Assembly (NCBI RefSeq): GCF_003049505.1
Contig: NZ_PYWN01000032.1
Location: 1 to 58,706 of the forward strand
Origin: Metasolibacillus meyeri
GTDB taxonomy: Bacteria > Bacillota > Bacilli > Bacillales_A > Planococcaceae
Direction: 5' to 3'
DNA length: 58,706 nucleotides
The position numbers and the translations under genes are program-made. A model generated the notes under the pieces. The model was not told the origin of the DNA. It ran no database searches and saw nothing but the letters and a program-made list of their open reading frames with translations. How positions within the stretch are numbered: position 1 is the stretch's first letter; each line of letters opens with the position of its first letter. This document shows positions 17,714-26,602 of the stretch, in pieces.

Positions 17714-18538
17714 TTATTTTAATTGTGCTGTTAATTCGATTATTGTATTTGACGTATTAGGATAATGCCCTAGCCAATAATTATAAGCAATCGCTCCTTG
17801 ATGCACGAACATACCTAGCCCGTTGATAATCGTTGCGCCCTTTTCTTCAGCTGCCTGTAAAAATGGCGTCATTAACGGATTATAAACAATATCTGCAGCA
17901 ATCGCATCTTGTGGGAATTTCTCTAATGAAAATGGCAAATTAAGTGTGCCATTCGCCATGCCCGCAGGTGTCGTTTGAATAAAGATAGCAAACTGATTTA
18001 GCTTATTTTCTGCTTCCACTAGAGAAACAGCCTGCCCTGTACCTAGCTCCTCGCAAATAGCTTCTGCCTTCATAACAGTGCGGTTGGCGATTGTGATGTT
18101 TCGATAACCTCCAGCTAACAATGCAAAGGCAATCCCACGCGCAGCGCCACCCGCACCAATCAATAAAATGGGCTTGTCTCTATGTACCGTTCCAACAGCA
18201 TCCTCTAAAGAACGGACAAAGCCTGCTCCGTCTGTATTATAGCCTTTATATTTCCCATCAGCCATTTTCACAACTGTATTCACAGCGCCCATTTTCGCTG
18301 CTTGCTCATCTAGCTCATCTAATAATGGAATGATCGCTTCTTTATGAGGAATCGTCACATTCCAGCCTGATGCCCCTAATAGTTTTAATGATGCAACCGC
18401 CTTTCGTAAATTAGCTGGCTCCACACGAATTGGTATATAAGTTGCATCAACATCCATTTCTGTATACCAAGCATTATGCATGGCAGGCGATTTGGAATGA
18501 CTAATTGGGTCACCGATGACTGCAAACCATTTTTTCAT
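17714..18538 (-). CDS. aroE: Shikimate dehydrogenase
   Basis: 274 residues. It reduces 3-dehydroshikimate to shikimate with NADPH. The substrate site is in IGDPISHSKSPAMHN and NVTIPHKE (catalytic lysine); the nucleotide-binding loop is LLIGAGGAARGI; IANRT follows the loop. The C-terminal NGLGMFVHQGAIAY is conserved. In operon with yqeH, 26 bases downstream. Confidence 0.96.
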   Translation of the reverse strand: MKKWFAVIGDPISHSKSPAMHNAWYTEMDVDATYIPIRVEPANLRKAVASLKLLGASGWNVTIPHKEAIIPLLDELDEQAAKMGAVNTVVKMADGKYKGYNTDGAGFVRSLEDAVGTVHRDKPILLIGAGGAARGIAFALLAGGYRNITIANRTVMKAEAICEELGTGQAVSLVEAENKLNQFAIFIQTTPAGMANGTLNLPFSLEKFPQDAIAADIVYNPLMTPFLQAAEEKGATIINGLGMFVHQGAIAYNYWLGHYPNTSNTIIELTAQLK

Positions 18539-18564
18539 CTCAGCTCATCCTCTACTGATTCAAG

Positions 18565-19668
18565 TTAAATTAATGACGGGCGAATAAATACTTGTACCCC
18601 TTTTGGTGCATAAGCTGCAACGACAACATTTGCATGCTGTGCTGTAATCCAGCCAAGTCCAGAAAAGACAATATCCGTTTTTGCTTCTTTAATGGAAAAT
18701 TCATGACGCACAAGCTCTGGCAATTGCTCGATAAATTGTTTTGTCGGCGGCGCTAATAATTCACCTTTATGCTCAGCATATAAAGCATCCGCCTTTTCCA
18801 ACTTTGTACGATGAATTGGTAAGTCATTTGCTACATGCACAGTAAACGCTGAGCGCTCACCTTGCATAAAATCAAAACGAGCAAGCGCACCAATAAATAG
18901 CGTCTGCCCCGCATTTTGCTGATACACCTTTGGCTTAATTTCCTTTTTCGGCATAATATATTTCAATTCACTCGCATCTAAATAATGCGCCATTTGATGA
19001 TGATTAATAATACCTGGTGTATCATGAAGTGCTGAGCCATCATCTAGTGGAATTTCAATCATATCTAATGTCGTACCAGGGAAATGAGATGTCGTAATCA
19101 CTTCGCCTTCACCAGTCGCCTGCTTAATAATGCGGTTAATAAACGTTGATTTTCCAACATTCGTACAGCCAACCACATACACATCCTTGCCATTTCGATA
19201 CGATTCAATCGCTTCAACTACTTCCGCCATACCTTGTCCTTTATGCGCGGAAACAAGCATCACATCAATTGGCTTTAAACCAAGCGCCTTCGCCTCTCGT
19301 TTTAACCAATTAATCACCTTTTTTTCCTTCACCGATTTTGGCAATAAATCGGCTTTATTCGCAACGAGCAATACTGGATTTTTCCCAACAAAGCGGTGCA
19401 AGCCTGGCAGCCAGCTACCGTTGAAATCAAAAATATCAACAATTTTAACGATTAATCCTTCTTGCTCGCCAAGACCATTTAAAATGCGTAAAAAATCATC
19501 ATCCGTTAAGCTAACAGGTTGAATTTCATTGTAATTTTTTAAACGGAAGCAGCGCTGACAAATAATCGTTTCCTTCTCTAAAGATGAAGCGGGCGCATAG
19601 CCTAGCTCGTCTTTATTTTCTGTTTGAATCACTGCTCCACAGCCTATACATTGTGGCATTTCGACCAT
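18565..19668 (-). CDS. yqeH: Circularly permuted ribosome-assembly GTPase YqeH
   Basis: 367 residues. An N-terminal zinc finger (CIGCG near 5, CQRC near 38) precedes a GTPase with permuted motif order: NKADLLPKS (G4), VSAHKG (G5), GCTNVGKSTF (G1) and HDTPGI (G3). YqeH is needed for 30S subunit assembly. The ATG at 19668 has GGAGGAG upstream and overlaps the yqeG stop as TAATG. Confidence 0.96.
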   Translation of the reverse strand: MVEMPQCIGCGAVIQTENKDELGYAPASSLEKETIICQRCFRLKNYNEIQPVSLTDDDFLRILNGLGEQEGLIVKIVDIFDFNGSWLPGLHRFVGKNPVLLVANKADLLPKSVKEKKVINWLKREAKALGLKPIDVMLVSAHKGQGMAEVVEAIESYRNGKDVYVVGCTNVGKSTFINRIIKQATGEGEVITTSHFPGTTLDMIEIPLDDGSALHDTPGIINHHQMAHYLDASELKYIMPKKEIKPKVYQQNAGQTLFIGALARFDFMQGERSAFTVHVANDLPIHRTKLEKADALYAEHKGELLAPPTKQFIEQLPELVRHEFSIKEAKTDIVFSGLGWITAQHANVVVAAYAPKGVQVFIRPSLI

Positions 19669-20192
19669 TATTTCTCCTCCCAAGTTGTAATGCCTTTACG
19701 CTTTAAATCATTGAATATTCTACGTTCAATAAAGCGATTAAATAGTGTAACGACACCATCTGATTCTGCTACAGGGCGCACTAAAAACGTGTATAGCTTT
19801 TGACGCTTGCCACCAAAAATATCCGTTAATAGCTGATCGCCCACCATCGCCACTTTATCACGGCGCAAACGTAGCTTTAATAACCCTGCATAGTAAGCTG
19901 AACCGAGTGGCTTTTTTGCGCGGTGAATATACGGTATACCAAGTGGGGTTGCAAAATGCTTCACACGCTCCTCGTTATTATTCGATACAATAATAACATG
20001 AATCCCTGCATCCTGTAATTGTGCGAACCAAGCGATAATTTCCTCTGTAGCATCGGCTCGGTCCCATTCAACCAAGGTATTGTCTAAGTCCGTAATAATA
20101 CCTTGAATGCCTAGTTCATGCAATCTTTCAGGTGTAATTTCATACACGCTATTGACATAAGCGTCTGGTAATAAAAAATTATACAAAATCAT
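19668..20192 (-). CDS. yqeG: YqeG family HAD phosphatase
   Basis: 174 residues. HAD motifs: GIITDLDNTLVEWDR (motif I, DxDxT), VIIVSNNNEER (motif II) and KVAMVGDQLLTDIFGG (motif III). Related to mitochondrial phosphatidylglycerophosphate phosphatase, so a lipid phosphatase role is possible given psd and pssA upstream. Start choice: ATG at 20192 is only 2 bases after AAGGAG; TTG at 20186 is better spaced and fits the usual family N-terminus. Confidence 0.92.
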   Translation of the reverse strand: MILYNFLLPDAYVNSVYEITPERLHELGIQGIITDLDNTLVEWDRADATEEIIAWFAQLQDAGIHVIIVSNNNEERVKHFATPLGIPYIHRAKKPLGSAYYAGLLKLRLRRDKVAMVGDQLLTDIFGGKRQKLYTFLVRPVAESDGVVTLFNRFIERRIFNDLKRKGITTWEEK

Positions 20193-20205
20193 TACTCCTT
20201 TAAGG

Positions 20206-20246
20206 GCTATCTGAAAAGTGGTCTAACACACCTTTTTTCAGATAGC
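20206..20246 (-). terminator. Hairpin between psd and yqeG
   Basis: GCTATCTGAAAAGTG pairs with CACCTTTTTTCAGATAGC. There is no T run on the minus strand; the yqeG Shine-Dalgarno sequence follows directly. It may be a psd terminator or a leader structure. Confidence 0.55.
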
Positions 20247-20373
20247 GATTTGCTATTTTATTGAAATTTGAACCATTTAGCAAAATGGTTGTCTTTTTTA
20301 AAAATTAAAAAACACTAAATTTTAATGGCTTTTTCAATTTTAAAATTAGATTTTCTGCTGTTTATCCAAATTA

Positions 20374-21156
20374 TTATACCATAACTGCAAAAGCTTCTCC
20401 CATTCTTATCGCCTGTCCTTGTTTAACATTTTCAAGAAAAGCAACTGTTTCACTTTCAAATAGCATCACAACCGTTGAACCGAATGAGAAATAACCAACT
20501 TCCTCACCCCTTTTCCATTCCTTTAGCGTATTCGTTAAAACAATCGAATTAACAAATGTCGCACCTACTTTAATAAAGGCCGCATGCTTATTATCACCAT
20601 ATACAAGCTCACTAACCATACGATAATTATGGCTAATTGGCTTTTTGCCATATTCTAAACCTACTTGATTGACTGGAAAAGATTTTTTTCCAAGAATGTA
20701 TTGCTTCTCAACATACGCATCAACAGGACTGTGCATGCGATGGTAATCTGCTGGACTTAAGTAAAACACGATATATTGCCCTTTGTCATAACGTTTCGCT
20801 GCTTGCTCGCTCCCTAATAAATCAACGAGAGAATATGGCTTTTCCTTCACTGTTAAAATGAGCTGATCCTTAATTTGCCCAAATGCCTCTAGCTTTGCAT
20901 CAACAGGGCTAACAAGTATAGTAGGGTTTTCATCGATTGGACGGACTTCCATTTTTAACTCGCGCGTAAAAAAATCATGCAAACTTTGAAATTGCTCCAT
21001 TTTTTTTGAAACTTCTTCTATATTAATACCGTATAATTTACTATAGCTTCGAATAAATTTTTTACTATAGCCCGATTTAGCAAATTTCATTAATATGTTA
21101 GAGCTTGTTTGACCATTTGTTAATTCAATCAGTCGTTGATAAATTTTTTCTTTCAT
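20374..21156 (-). CDS. psd: Phosphatidylserine decarboxylase
   Basis: 260 residues. It makes phosphatidylethanolamine from phosphatidylserine. The sequence YHRMHSPVDAYV is the conserved PSD core and FGSTVVMLFE holds the self-cleavage site (serine of GST becomes the pyruvoyl group). KVGATFVNSIV is also typical. RBS GGAGG precedes the ATG. Divergent from pssA, so the two enzymes of the pathway share an upstream region. Confidence 0.95.
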   Translation of the reverse strand: MKEKIYQRLIELTNGQTSSNILMKFAKSGYSKKFIRSYSKLYGINIEEVSKKMEQFQSLHDFFTRELKMEVRPIDENPTILVSPVDAKLEAFGQIKDQLILTVKEKPYSLVDLLGSEQAAKRYDKGQYIVFYLSPADYHRMHSPVDAYVEKQYILGKKSFPVNQVGLEYGKKPISHNYRMVSELVYGDNKHAAFIKVGATFVNSIVLTNTLKEWKRGEEVGYFSFGSTVVMLFESETVAFLENVKQGQAIRMGEAFAVMV

Positions 21157-21343
21157 ATTTCATCCTCCACCACGTTTTATTTAGTTCGTGTTTTAAAAAA
21201 ATAGAATATATGAAGCCTCAACTAACGCTATGCTATTATATAGTGTAACAGCTTATAAGAAAAGTAGATATATTCTAAAGAGCTATCATTTTATCGCTCA
21301 AAGCAGTATAATAGAAAAATATTCAGTCGAAGGAGTGTTTCTA

Positions 21344-21883
21344 ATGTTTCTTCTCCAAAAAGTTGATTTAACTTTGAAGAAAATAAAATCAAACGCTGCC
21401 AATTTAATTACGCTTTTAAATCTATCATTTGGTGGTGCTTCAATTATGGCAGCATTAAATGAAGCATATAACTATAGTGTACTCTTTATTTTTATTGCAG
21501 CATTTTTAGATCGTTATGATGGTAAAGTCGCTCGAAAATATAATCAGGAATCTGCGCTTGGCAAACAGCTCGATTCAATGGGAGATATTATTTCATTTGG
21601 TGTAGCACCCGCAATTTTAATGTACGAAATTATTTTTTCTAACTTTGGTCTTCCAGGCATGTTTATCACCATCTTTTACATTACATGTGGTGCCTTCCGC
21701 TTAGCGCGCTTTAATTGCTCAGAATCAAATGGTTTCTTTGTAGGTTTACCAATTACTGCGGCCGGTACAGTATTAACGATCACATTTTTCTTAGTGCCTG
21801 TTGTCTCACCTGTTTTTTATTTAATCGTGGCACCGCTACTCGCATTATTAATGATTAGCACATTTACCTTAAAAAAAGTTTAA
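21344..21883 (+). CDS. pssA: CDP-diacylglycerol-serine O-phosphatidyltransferase
   Basis: 179 residues. The full CDP-alcohol phosphotransferase signature is present from residue about 52: DGKVARKYNQESALGKQLD, followed by SMGD, giving DG..AR........G...D...D. Four or five membrane helices follow (SFGVAPAILMYEI, FITIFYITCGAF, ITAAGTVLTITFFL, VAPLLALLMI). It makes phosphatidylserine. The ATG at 21344 has AGGAGTG upstream; the frame is open further upstream without an RBS. Confidence 0.95.
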   Translation: MFLLQKVDLTLKKIKSNAANLITLLNLSFGGASIMAALNEAYNYSVLFIFIAAFLDRYDGKVARKYNQESALGKQLDSMGDIISFGVAPAILMYEIIFSNFGLPGMFITIFYITCGAFRLARFNCSESNGFFVGLPITAAGTVLTITFFLVPVVSPVFYLIVAPLLALLMISTFTLKKV

Positions 21884-21891
21884 CACATGGA

Positions 21892-21936
21892 GGCTGTCTG
21901 AAAAGGGAATCCCTTTTCGAACAGCCTTCGTTTTTT
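21892..21936 (+). terminator. pssA terminator
   Basis: GGCTGTCTGAAAAGGGA pairs with TCCCTTTTCGAACAGCC, then TTCG and six T. Confidence 0.88.
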
Positions 21937-22201
21937 AATGAGTTATTTGCTACAAATATTTTTGCATTGAAAATAAAGTGGCAGCTGTTTTTTGTGTCAA
22001 AGCGGAATCAAAGCGTATGTTTTTCTGTTGTGAGAGCGAAGCTGCAACCTCTGTCTCTCTGTTGTGAGAGCGAAACAACAACGTTTATTGTACCGAAATC
22101 AAAGCAGTAGGTACTACTATTCGCGACGCAAAGAGACCGTCTTTTTCATGAAGTGCTAAAAATCGACATATACTGCTAAAAAGGCGGAAGGATGAAGCAT
22201 T
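21937..22201. other. pssA-sigK intergenic region with family D repeat
   Basis: CTGTTGTGAGAGCGAAGC begins at 22025 and recurs at 22059, a 34-bp period. The inverse sequence forms the array at 23389-23522 on the other side of sigK. No clear sigma-E type promoter for sigK was identified by eye. Confidence 0.6.
22025..22092 (-). repeat. Family D repeat, two 34-bp units upstream of sigK
   Basis: Two units starting at 22025 and 22059 share CTGTTGTGAGAGCGAA. The reverse complement closely matches the GCTTTGCTTTCGCAACAG core of the downstream array. Confidence 0.75.
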
Positions 22202-22903
22202 TTGAGCGGTATATTTTTTTCGCTCATTCAACTATGGTTAGAATTCCCTTCATTGCTCGGTTACTTAAAGGGGCAGGCGTTTTCTAAACCATTTTCTCGT
22301 GAAGAAGAAGCAGAAGTATTAGAAAAGTATTTAGCAGGGGATGAACAAGCGCGCCTTGATTTAATCGAGCGCAATATGCGACTTGTTGCACATGTCGTAA
22401 AAAAATTCCACCCTCCACATGAACAACTCGATGATTATATTTCCATCGGTACAATTGGCTTAATGAAGGCAGTCGCAAGCTACACACCAGACAAAAAAAC
22501 AAGGCTCGCCACATATGCCGCAAGATGTATTGAAAATGAAATATTGATGCATTTACGCGCACAAAAAAAAGTACAGAAGGATATTTCACTCTTTGAATCA
22601 ATCGGTGTTGACTACGAAGGCCAATCACTGCAAATTCGCGATTTACTACAATTAGATGAACAACCAACCATTGATATTTTAGAGCAGCAAGAGCGCTTTG
22701 CACAGCTCTATGCCTATTTAGATACATTGGATGAACGAGAATTAGAAATCATTACGTACCGTTACGGATTGCAGCAACAAGAACCACTTACACAAAAAGA
22801 AATTGCTAAAAAATTAAATATATCGAGAAGCTATGTATCACGCATTGAAAAAAGAGCATTAATCAAACTTTATCAGCAATTTAAACATAATCAGAAAGAG
22901 TAA
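22202..22903 (+). CDS. sigK: RNA polymerase sigma-K factor (mother-cell sporulation)
   Basis: 233 residues. The N-terminal hydrophobic segment (about 1-20, GIFFSLIQLWLEFPSLLGYL with one residue offset) is the expected pro-sequence removed by SpoIVFB. Region 2 shows NMRLVAHVVKKFHPP, DYISIGTIGLMKAV and TYAARCIENEILMHLR; region 4 ends TQKEIAKKLNISRSYVSRIE with EKRAL. The start is TTG with GGAAGG upstream. The gene is intact: there is no skin-type element splitting it. It has a terminator at 22919-22966. Confidence 0.94.
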   Translation: MSGIFFSLIQLWLEFPSLLGYLKGQAFSKPFSREEEAEVLEKYLAGDEQARLDLIERNMRLVAHVVKKFHPPHEQLDDYISIGTIGLMKAVASYTPDKKTRLATYAARCIENEILMHLRAQKKVQKDISLFESIGVDYEGQSLQIRDLLQLDEQPTIDILEQQERFAQLYAYLDTLDERELEIITYRYGLQQQEPLTQKEIAKKLNISRSYVSRIEKRALIKLYQQFKHNQKE

Positions 22904-22918
22904 AAGATCGGCTGGAAA

Positions 22919-22966
22919 GGGGCTGCCTGAAAAGGTATTACCTTTTTTAGACACGCCCCTATTTTT
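22919..22966. terminator. sigK terminator, hairpin of a family A composite element
   Basis: GGGGCTGCCTGAAAAGGTA pairs imperfectly with TACCTTTTTTAGACACGCCCC (21 bases; core TTTTTTAGACACGCCCC), followed by TATTTTT on the plus strand. Its right arm resembles the hairpin at 150-180. Confidence 0.8.
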
Positions 22967-22978
22967 GAGCTTAATTGA

Positions 22979-23047
22979 GCGAATGTGGTAATCTTGCGGG
23001 CGAATTTCGCTTGTTCACGGGCGAATTCAGCTACCTTACGGGCGAAT
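22979..23047 (-). repeat. Family A repeat: ATTCGCCCG array, inverted copy
   Basis: Plus-strand CGGGCGAAT ends at 23005, 23026 and 23047, with a degenerate GCGAAT ending at 22984: four units with an exact 21-bp period. Read on the minus strand it gives array, AATTAAGCTCAAAAATAG, hairpin: the same order as 80-190. Confidence 0.85.
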
Positions 23048-23139
23048 CATTACTTTTGAACTAGAAATTTTAAAAACACTCGCTTCATTACTTTTCGTTA
23101 TTCAAAATAGTTGCTTTCCATTTTTCATCTAATAACAAA

Positions 23140-23180
23140 AACGCTTGAAAACAAGGTTTTTGTCCTTGCTTTCAAGCGTT
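23140..23180 (-). terminator. Terminator of the 28-residue peptide gene
   Basis: AACGCTTGAAAACAAGG pairs with CCTTGCTTTCAAGCGTT (one mismatch), followed on the minus strand by TTTTGTTATT. Confidence 0.88.
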
Positions 23181-23185
23181 GCATT

Positions 23186-23272
23186 TTATGCAGCATTGTC
23201 ATGTATATCTGCTGCAATAACAAGCATTAATACTACTGTCACCATAATTGCTGCTGTTGCAATAAATACCAT
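23186..23272 (-). CDS. 28-residue single-pass membrane peptide
   Basis: Translation begins MVFIATAAIMVTVVLMLVIA and ends ADIHDNAA. Residues 2-20 form one transmembrane helix with a short acidic tail. GAGGAG lies 8 bases before the ATG, a TATAAT -10 candidate lies at 23303-23308 (minus strand), and a strong terminator follows at once. These signals together support a real gene. Function is unknown; its place beside sigK raises the possibility of sporulation expression, which the sequence does not prove. Confidence 0.72.
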   Translation of the reverse strand: MVFIATAAIMVTVVLMLVIAADIHDNAA

Positions 23273-23388
23273 AAATATCTACTCCTCAAGATAAATCGTT
23301 TTATTATAGCTTTATCGTATCACTTTTGACAGAAGCTTGACTGTGACTTTTTTAACACTTCACGAAATTGTAATATGTTGTTGTTGTT

Positions 23389-23522
23389 GCTGACGCTTTG
23401 CTTTCGCAACAGAAAAACATCTGCTGACGCTTTGCTTTCGCAACAGAAAAACACGTGCTGACGCTTCGCTTTCGCAACAGAAAAGATTTGCTGCTTCGCT
23501 GTCGATACAAAGAAACCATGCT
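23389..23522 (+). repeat. Family D repeat array: four 34-bp units
   Basis: Units begin GCTGACGCTTTGC at 23389, 23423 and 23457 and a degenerate GCTGCTTCGC at 23490 (periods 34, 34, 33). Each carries CTTTCGCAACAGAAAA. The units are direct copies without unique spacers, so this is not a CRISPR array. Confidence 0.88.
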
Positions 23523-23531
23523 GAATTAAGT

Positions 23532-24224
23532 TTATAGCTTCGTAATAGCCTTTAAGACAACTTCCGTCGAATGCTTAGCTGCGGTTGGTAAAAACTCATC
23601 AAAGCTAATATTCGACTCTTGCCCTGCAATATCAGATAATGCACGAATAACAACAAATGGTGTGCCAAACTGGTAGCATACTTGCGCTACTGCTGCTGCT
23701 TCCATTTCGACTGCTTTCATGTGAGGGAAATTGGCGCGAACTGCTTCTGTACGCGCTGAATCAGCCATAAATACATCGCCAGAACAAATTAGTCCAACTC
23801 CGTATGGGTGCTCCCCTACTTCTGCAACAGCTTGCTTCGCAATTTCAATTAAACGTGCATCTGCTTGATAAGCAGCAGGCATACCCGCCATTTGCCCAAT
23901 TTCATAGCCGAAAGCTGTGACATCTACATCATGATGACGCACTTCATCTGAAATAACGACCGCCCCTACTTCAAGTGCTGCATCAAAGCCGCCTGCTGAG
24001 CCTGTATTAATCACTACATCTGGTCTAAATTGTTGCAGTAACAATGTAGTCGACATAGCAGCATTCACTTTACCAATACCACTTTTTAGAAGTACTACTT
24101 CTTTTCCTTCATATGTACCTGCTGTATACTCGCTGCCTGCAATTGTTGTGACAGTCGTATTTGTTAGTGCTGCACGTAGCAGCTCTACTTCTTGCTCCAT
24201 TGCACCGATTACGGCAATTTTCAT
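23532..24224 (-). CDS. mtnN: 5'-methylthioadenosine/S-adenosylhomocysteine nucleosidase
   Basis: 230 residues. It cleaves adenine from MTA and SAH in methyl recycling. IGAMEQEVELL (catalytic glutamate), LLKSGIGKVNAA, VVINTGSAGG, VEMEAAAVAQVC and VIRALSDIAG match the family throughout. RBS AGGAGG precedes the ATG. yrrS lies 29 bases upstream in the same direction. Confidence 0.96.
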   Translation of the reverse strand: MKIAVIGAMEQEVELLRAALTNTTVTTIAGSEYTAGTYEGKEVVLLKSGIGKVNAAMSTTLLLQQFRPDVVINTGSAGGFDAALEVGAVVISDEVRHHDVDVTAFGYEIGQMAGMPAAYQADARLIEIAKQAVAEVGEHPYGVGLICSGDVFMADSARTEAVRANFPHMKAVEMEAAAVAQVCYQFGTPFVVIRALSDIAGQESNISFDEFLPTAAKHSTEVVLKAITKL

Positions 24225-24253
24225 TACTATTTCCTCCTACAAGGGGTCACCTT

Positions 24254-24940
24254 TTACCATGACCCTTCAATTGTGTTAAGCTTTTCTAATTTTACAGGTT
24301 TCCAGCCTTCGTTTGCAACCCATTCAATGCTGACACGGTACTTCTCTGTTTTATCATTTGAAGAGACAACTGCAATCGCGGTATCCGCACTGCCATTATT
24401 TCCAATGTTCCACAGAATGCTATTAGCCTGCTCTAAGGGCACTACAGCAAAAACAGTTGCTAGCTTTTCTTCATAATCGATATGCCCTCCCTGAAAAACA
24501 GATGTATGTGGACCTGTTTGTGTCGTTTTCGTTGGCTGCCAATTTGGATTAACGACGACTTCATCTACGAGTGGATCTGTTGATGATGTTGTTACATTTG
24601 TTGCGTCATTTTCCTCACTAGTCCCCTCCGTTTGCTGGTCACTATCTGACACATCAGGCTCATCCACTTCATTTGTCTCATTTTGAGCATTGTCGTTTGT
24701 CTCATGATTTTCTTCGCTTATATCGTTTGTATTTACATCCTTATCTGCTGGCTGTTCAACTGGTTCTTTTTCAACTGCTTTGTCGTCGCCCGTAAAAAAA
24801 ATAATGTAGCTCGTAATGCCGATTAATACGACAACAAACGCGATTAAATAGTTAAGTAATCGATTCATCTTATTATTTTTTTGCTGACGATGCTGTCTAT
24901 ATTCCGAGCGTGAATTTTTAGTTTGTTCATAATCTGCCAT
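24254..24940 (-). CDS. yrrS: YrrS family membrane-anchored protein (DUF1510)
   Basis: 228 residues. A basic cytoplasmic head (SRSEYRQHRQQKNNKMNRLL) precedes one transmembrane helix (about 30-50). Then comes a long acidic, low-complexity linker and a conserved C-terminal domain (WQPTKTTQTGPHTSVFQGGH, YRVSIEWVANEGWKPVKLEK). This layout is typical of DUF1510/YrrS. The molecular role is unknown; in Bacillus it lies beside a penicillin-binding protein gene, which is missing here. Confidence 0.88.
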   Translation of the reverse strand: MADYEQTKNSRSEYRQHRQQKNNKMNRLLNYLIAFVVVLIGITSYIIFFTGDDKAVEKEPVEQPADKDVNTNDISEENHETNDNAQNETNEVDEPDVSDSDQQTEGTSEENDATNVTTSSTDPLVDEVVVNPNWQPTKTTQTGPHTSVFQGGHIDYEEKLATVFAVVPLEQANSILWNIGNNGSADTAIAVVSSNDKTEKYRVSIEWVANEGWKPVKLEKLNTIEGSW

Positions 24941-25062
24941 ACATTTCGCTCCTTTAGTTCATTTATCAATTACATCTTGAACTCATGTTAACTTGACGAG
25001 TTATTGATAAACAAAGTTCCGAATTATTATACGTTTACTATACAATGAAATGTATGAAAAAG

Positions 25063-25087
25063 CCCAAAAAGTAGCTTTACTTTTCGG
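25063..25087 (-). terminator. greA terminator
   Basis: CCCAAAAAGTA pairs with TACTTTTCGG; on the minus strand it is followed by CTTTTTC. Confidence 0.75.
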
Positions 25088-25116
25088 ACTCTTTATTATG
25101 ACTAACCAAAGTTAGA

Positions 25117-25608
25117 TTAGCCAATTTTTAAAATTTCTACTTCCATATCTCCACCAGGTGTCGTTAATTTCACTTTATCGCCAACTTTATGTCCCATTAA
25201 TGCTTTGGCAATTGGAGAATCATTTGAAATAAGACCTTCTAATGGATCTGCTTCAGCTGAACCAACGATTGTGTAAGACTCTTCAAAATCAGCACGCTTG
25301 CCATCGATTAATTCGTCAAAAGTAACCGTTTTTCCTAAAGTAACTGTATCCGTTGCAGCTGACTCATCTTCAGTAATAATTAATGCATTACGTAGCATTG
25401 ATTCAATTGCTGAAATACGACCTTCTACGAAACCTTGCTCTTCCTTCGCTGAGTCGTATTCTGAGTTTTCCGATAAATCTCCAAAGCTACGAGCAATTTT
25501 AATACGCTCCACTACTTCTTTACGCTTTACCGTTTTTAAGTGCTCTAATTCTTCCTCTAATTTAGCTTTCCCCGCTAAAGTCATTGGGTATTGTTTTTCG
25601 TTTGACAT
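25117..25608 (-). CDS. greA: Transcription elongation factor GreA
   Basis: 163 residues. An N-terminal coiled-coil finger ([37 protein letters not shown] with the acidic tip) and a C-terminal FKBP-like domain ([18 protein letters not shown]). It rescues backtracked RNA polymerase by stimulating transcript cleavage. The ATG at 25608 is correctly spaced from GGAGGA; an ATG three codons earlier abuts the RBS. Confidence 0.96.
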   Translation of the reverse strand: MSNEKQYPMTLAGKAKLEEELEHLKTVKRKEVVERIKIARSFGDLSENSEYDSAKEEQGFVEGRISAIESMLRNALIITEDESAATDTVTLGKTVTFDELIDGKRADFEESYTIVGSAEADPLEGLISNDSPIAKALMGHKVGDKVKLTTPGGDMEVEILKIG

Positions 25609-25966
25609 AATACTCATTCCTCCATTGTTCTAAAACTGACTATTTGTATTTTGCATATTTTATGCAATCGTTTACTTTTTAGAATTCATACTTTACTTAC
25701 ATCTCGTCCAGATTTTCTTAAGCTAATTAGAGAAAGCTTCTTTAAAGCTACTTACTATAAAGTTTAATGGACTTTGGACCATCCGTTGAATTCGTATAAA
25801 GTAGGTTGCTAGTAAATGTATGAATGAGCGGGCTTCGTTAGAAGTTAGCCCGCCCATCCTATTTGTATACTTCAGTTAATTCGTCTGAAATTACGTTTAA
25901 AACTGTTTTCTTTCTATGACAACACAGCGAAACTGCATGTTTAAATGTAAATACTTCCCTATCATA
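25609..25966. other. Intergenic region between udk and greA (358 bases)
   Basis: Holds the greA leader, a short stretch CGTCCAGATTTTCTTAAGC (about 25688-25706) reminiscent of family C repeats, and the hairpin at 25828-25853. No coding frame or RNA gene was recognised. Confidence 0.5.
25828..25853 (-). terminator. Hairpin upstream of greA, past udk region
   Basis: GCGGGCT and AGCCCGC form a perfect 7-bp stem. The T tail is weak. It probably ends the udk operon transcripts read toward greA. Confidence 0.5.
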
Positions 25967-26602
25967 TTATACATTTGATTCAGTTTCAAGAATTGTTTTA
26001 ATTTTTGTTACCATTAAGTCGATTGCCACTCCGTTATCTCCGCCTTCTGGCACGATTACATCAGCATAACGCTTCGTCGGCTCAATAAACATATTGTGCA
26101 TCGGACGTACCGTTGTTAAGTACTGCTCAATAATTGATTCCGTTGTACGACCACGCTCTTTAATATCGCGTTGCATACGACGAATAATGCGTAAATCTGC
26201 ATCCGTATCGACAAATAATTTAATATCCATTAAATCACGTAGTCGCTCATCCTCAAGCACTAGCATACCTTCTACAATAATAACATCCTTTGGTGCTACA
26301 TGAATGACATCACTAGCACGTGTATGCTGAACATAGTCATAAACTGGCTTGTCAATTGGCTGACGCTCAATTAACGTATGAATATGCTCAATCAAAAGCT
26401 CTGTATCAAACGCTAATGGATGGTCGTAGTTCGTTTGCAAACGCTCCTCAAACGACATATGACCTTGATCCTTATAATAGTAATCCTGCTCAATTACAAC
26501 AACAGAATGGTCTTTAAAAACCTCATAAATGGCACGTGTGACACTTGTTTTACCTGAACAAGAACCACCAGCGATACCGATAACAACTGGGCGATTTGCC
26601 AT
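25967..26602 (-). CDS. udk: Uridine kinase
   Basis: 211 residues. It phosphorylates uridine and cytidine in pyrimidine salvage. P-loop [13 protein letters not shown] at residues 9-21; [41 protein letters not shown] and [13 protein letters not shown] are family hallmarks. Starts immediately after the yrrO stop codon, with AAGGAG inside the yrrO end. Confidence 0.97.
   Translation of the reverse strand: MANRPVVIGIAGGSCSGKTSVTRAIYEVFKDHSVVVIEQDYYYKDQGHMSFEERLQTNYDHPLAFDTELLIEHIHTLIERQPIDKPVYDYVQHTRASDVIHVAPKDVIIVEGMLVLEDERLRDLMDIKLFVDTDADLRIIRRMQRDIKERGRTTESIIEQYLTTVRPMHNMFIEPTKRYADVIVPEGGDNGVAIDLMVTKIKTILETESNV

Noticed and set aside
22202-22903. A skin-like element interrupting sigK
   Set aside because: The sigma factor reads continuously from the pro-sequence through region 4.
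23389-23522. Possible CRISPR array with 34-bp repeats
   Set aside because: The units are contiguous copies with no unique spacers, and no cas gene is nearby.
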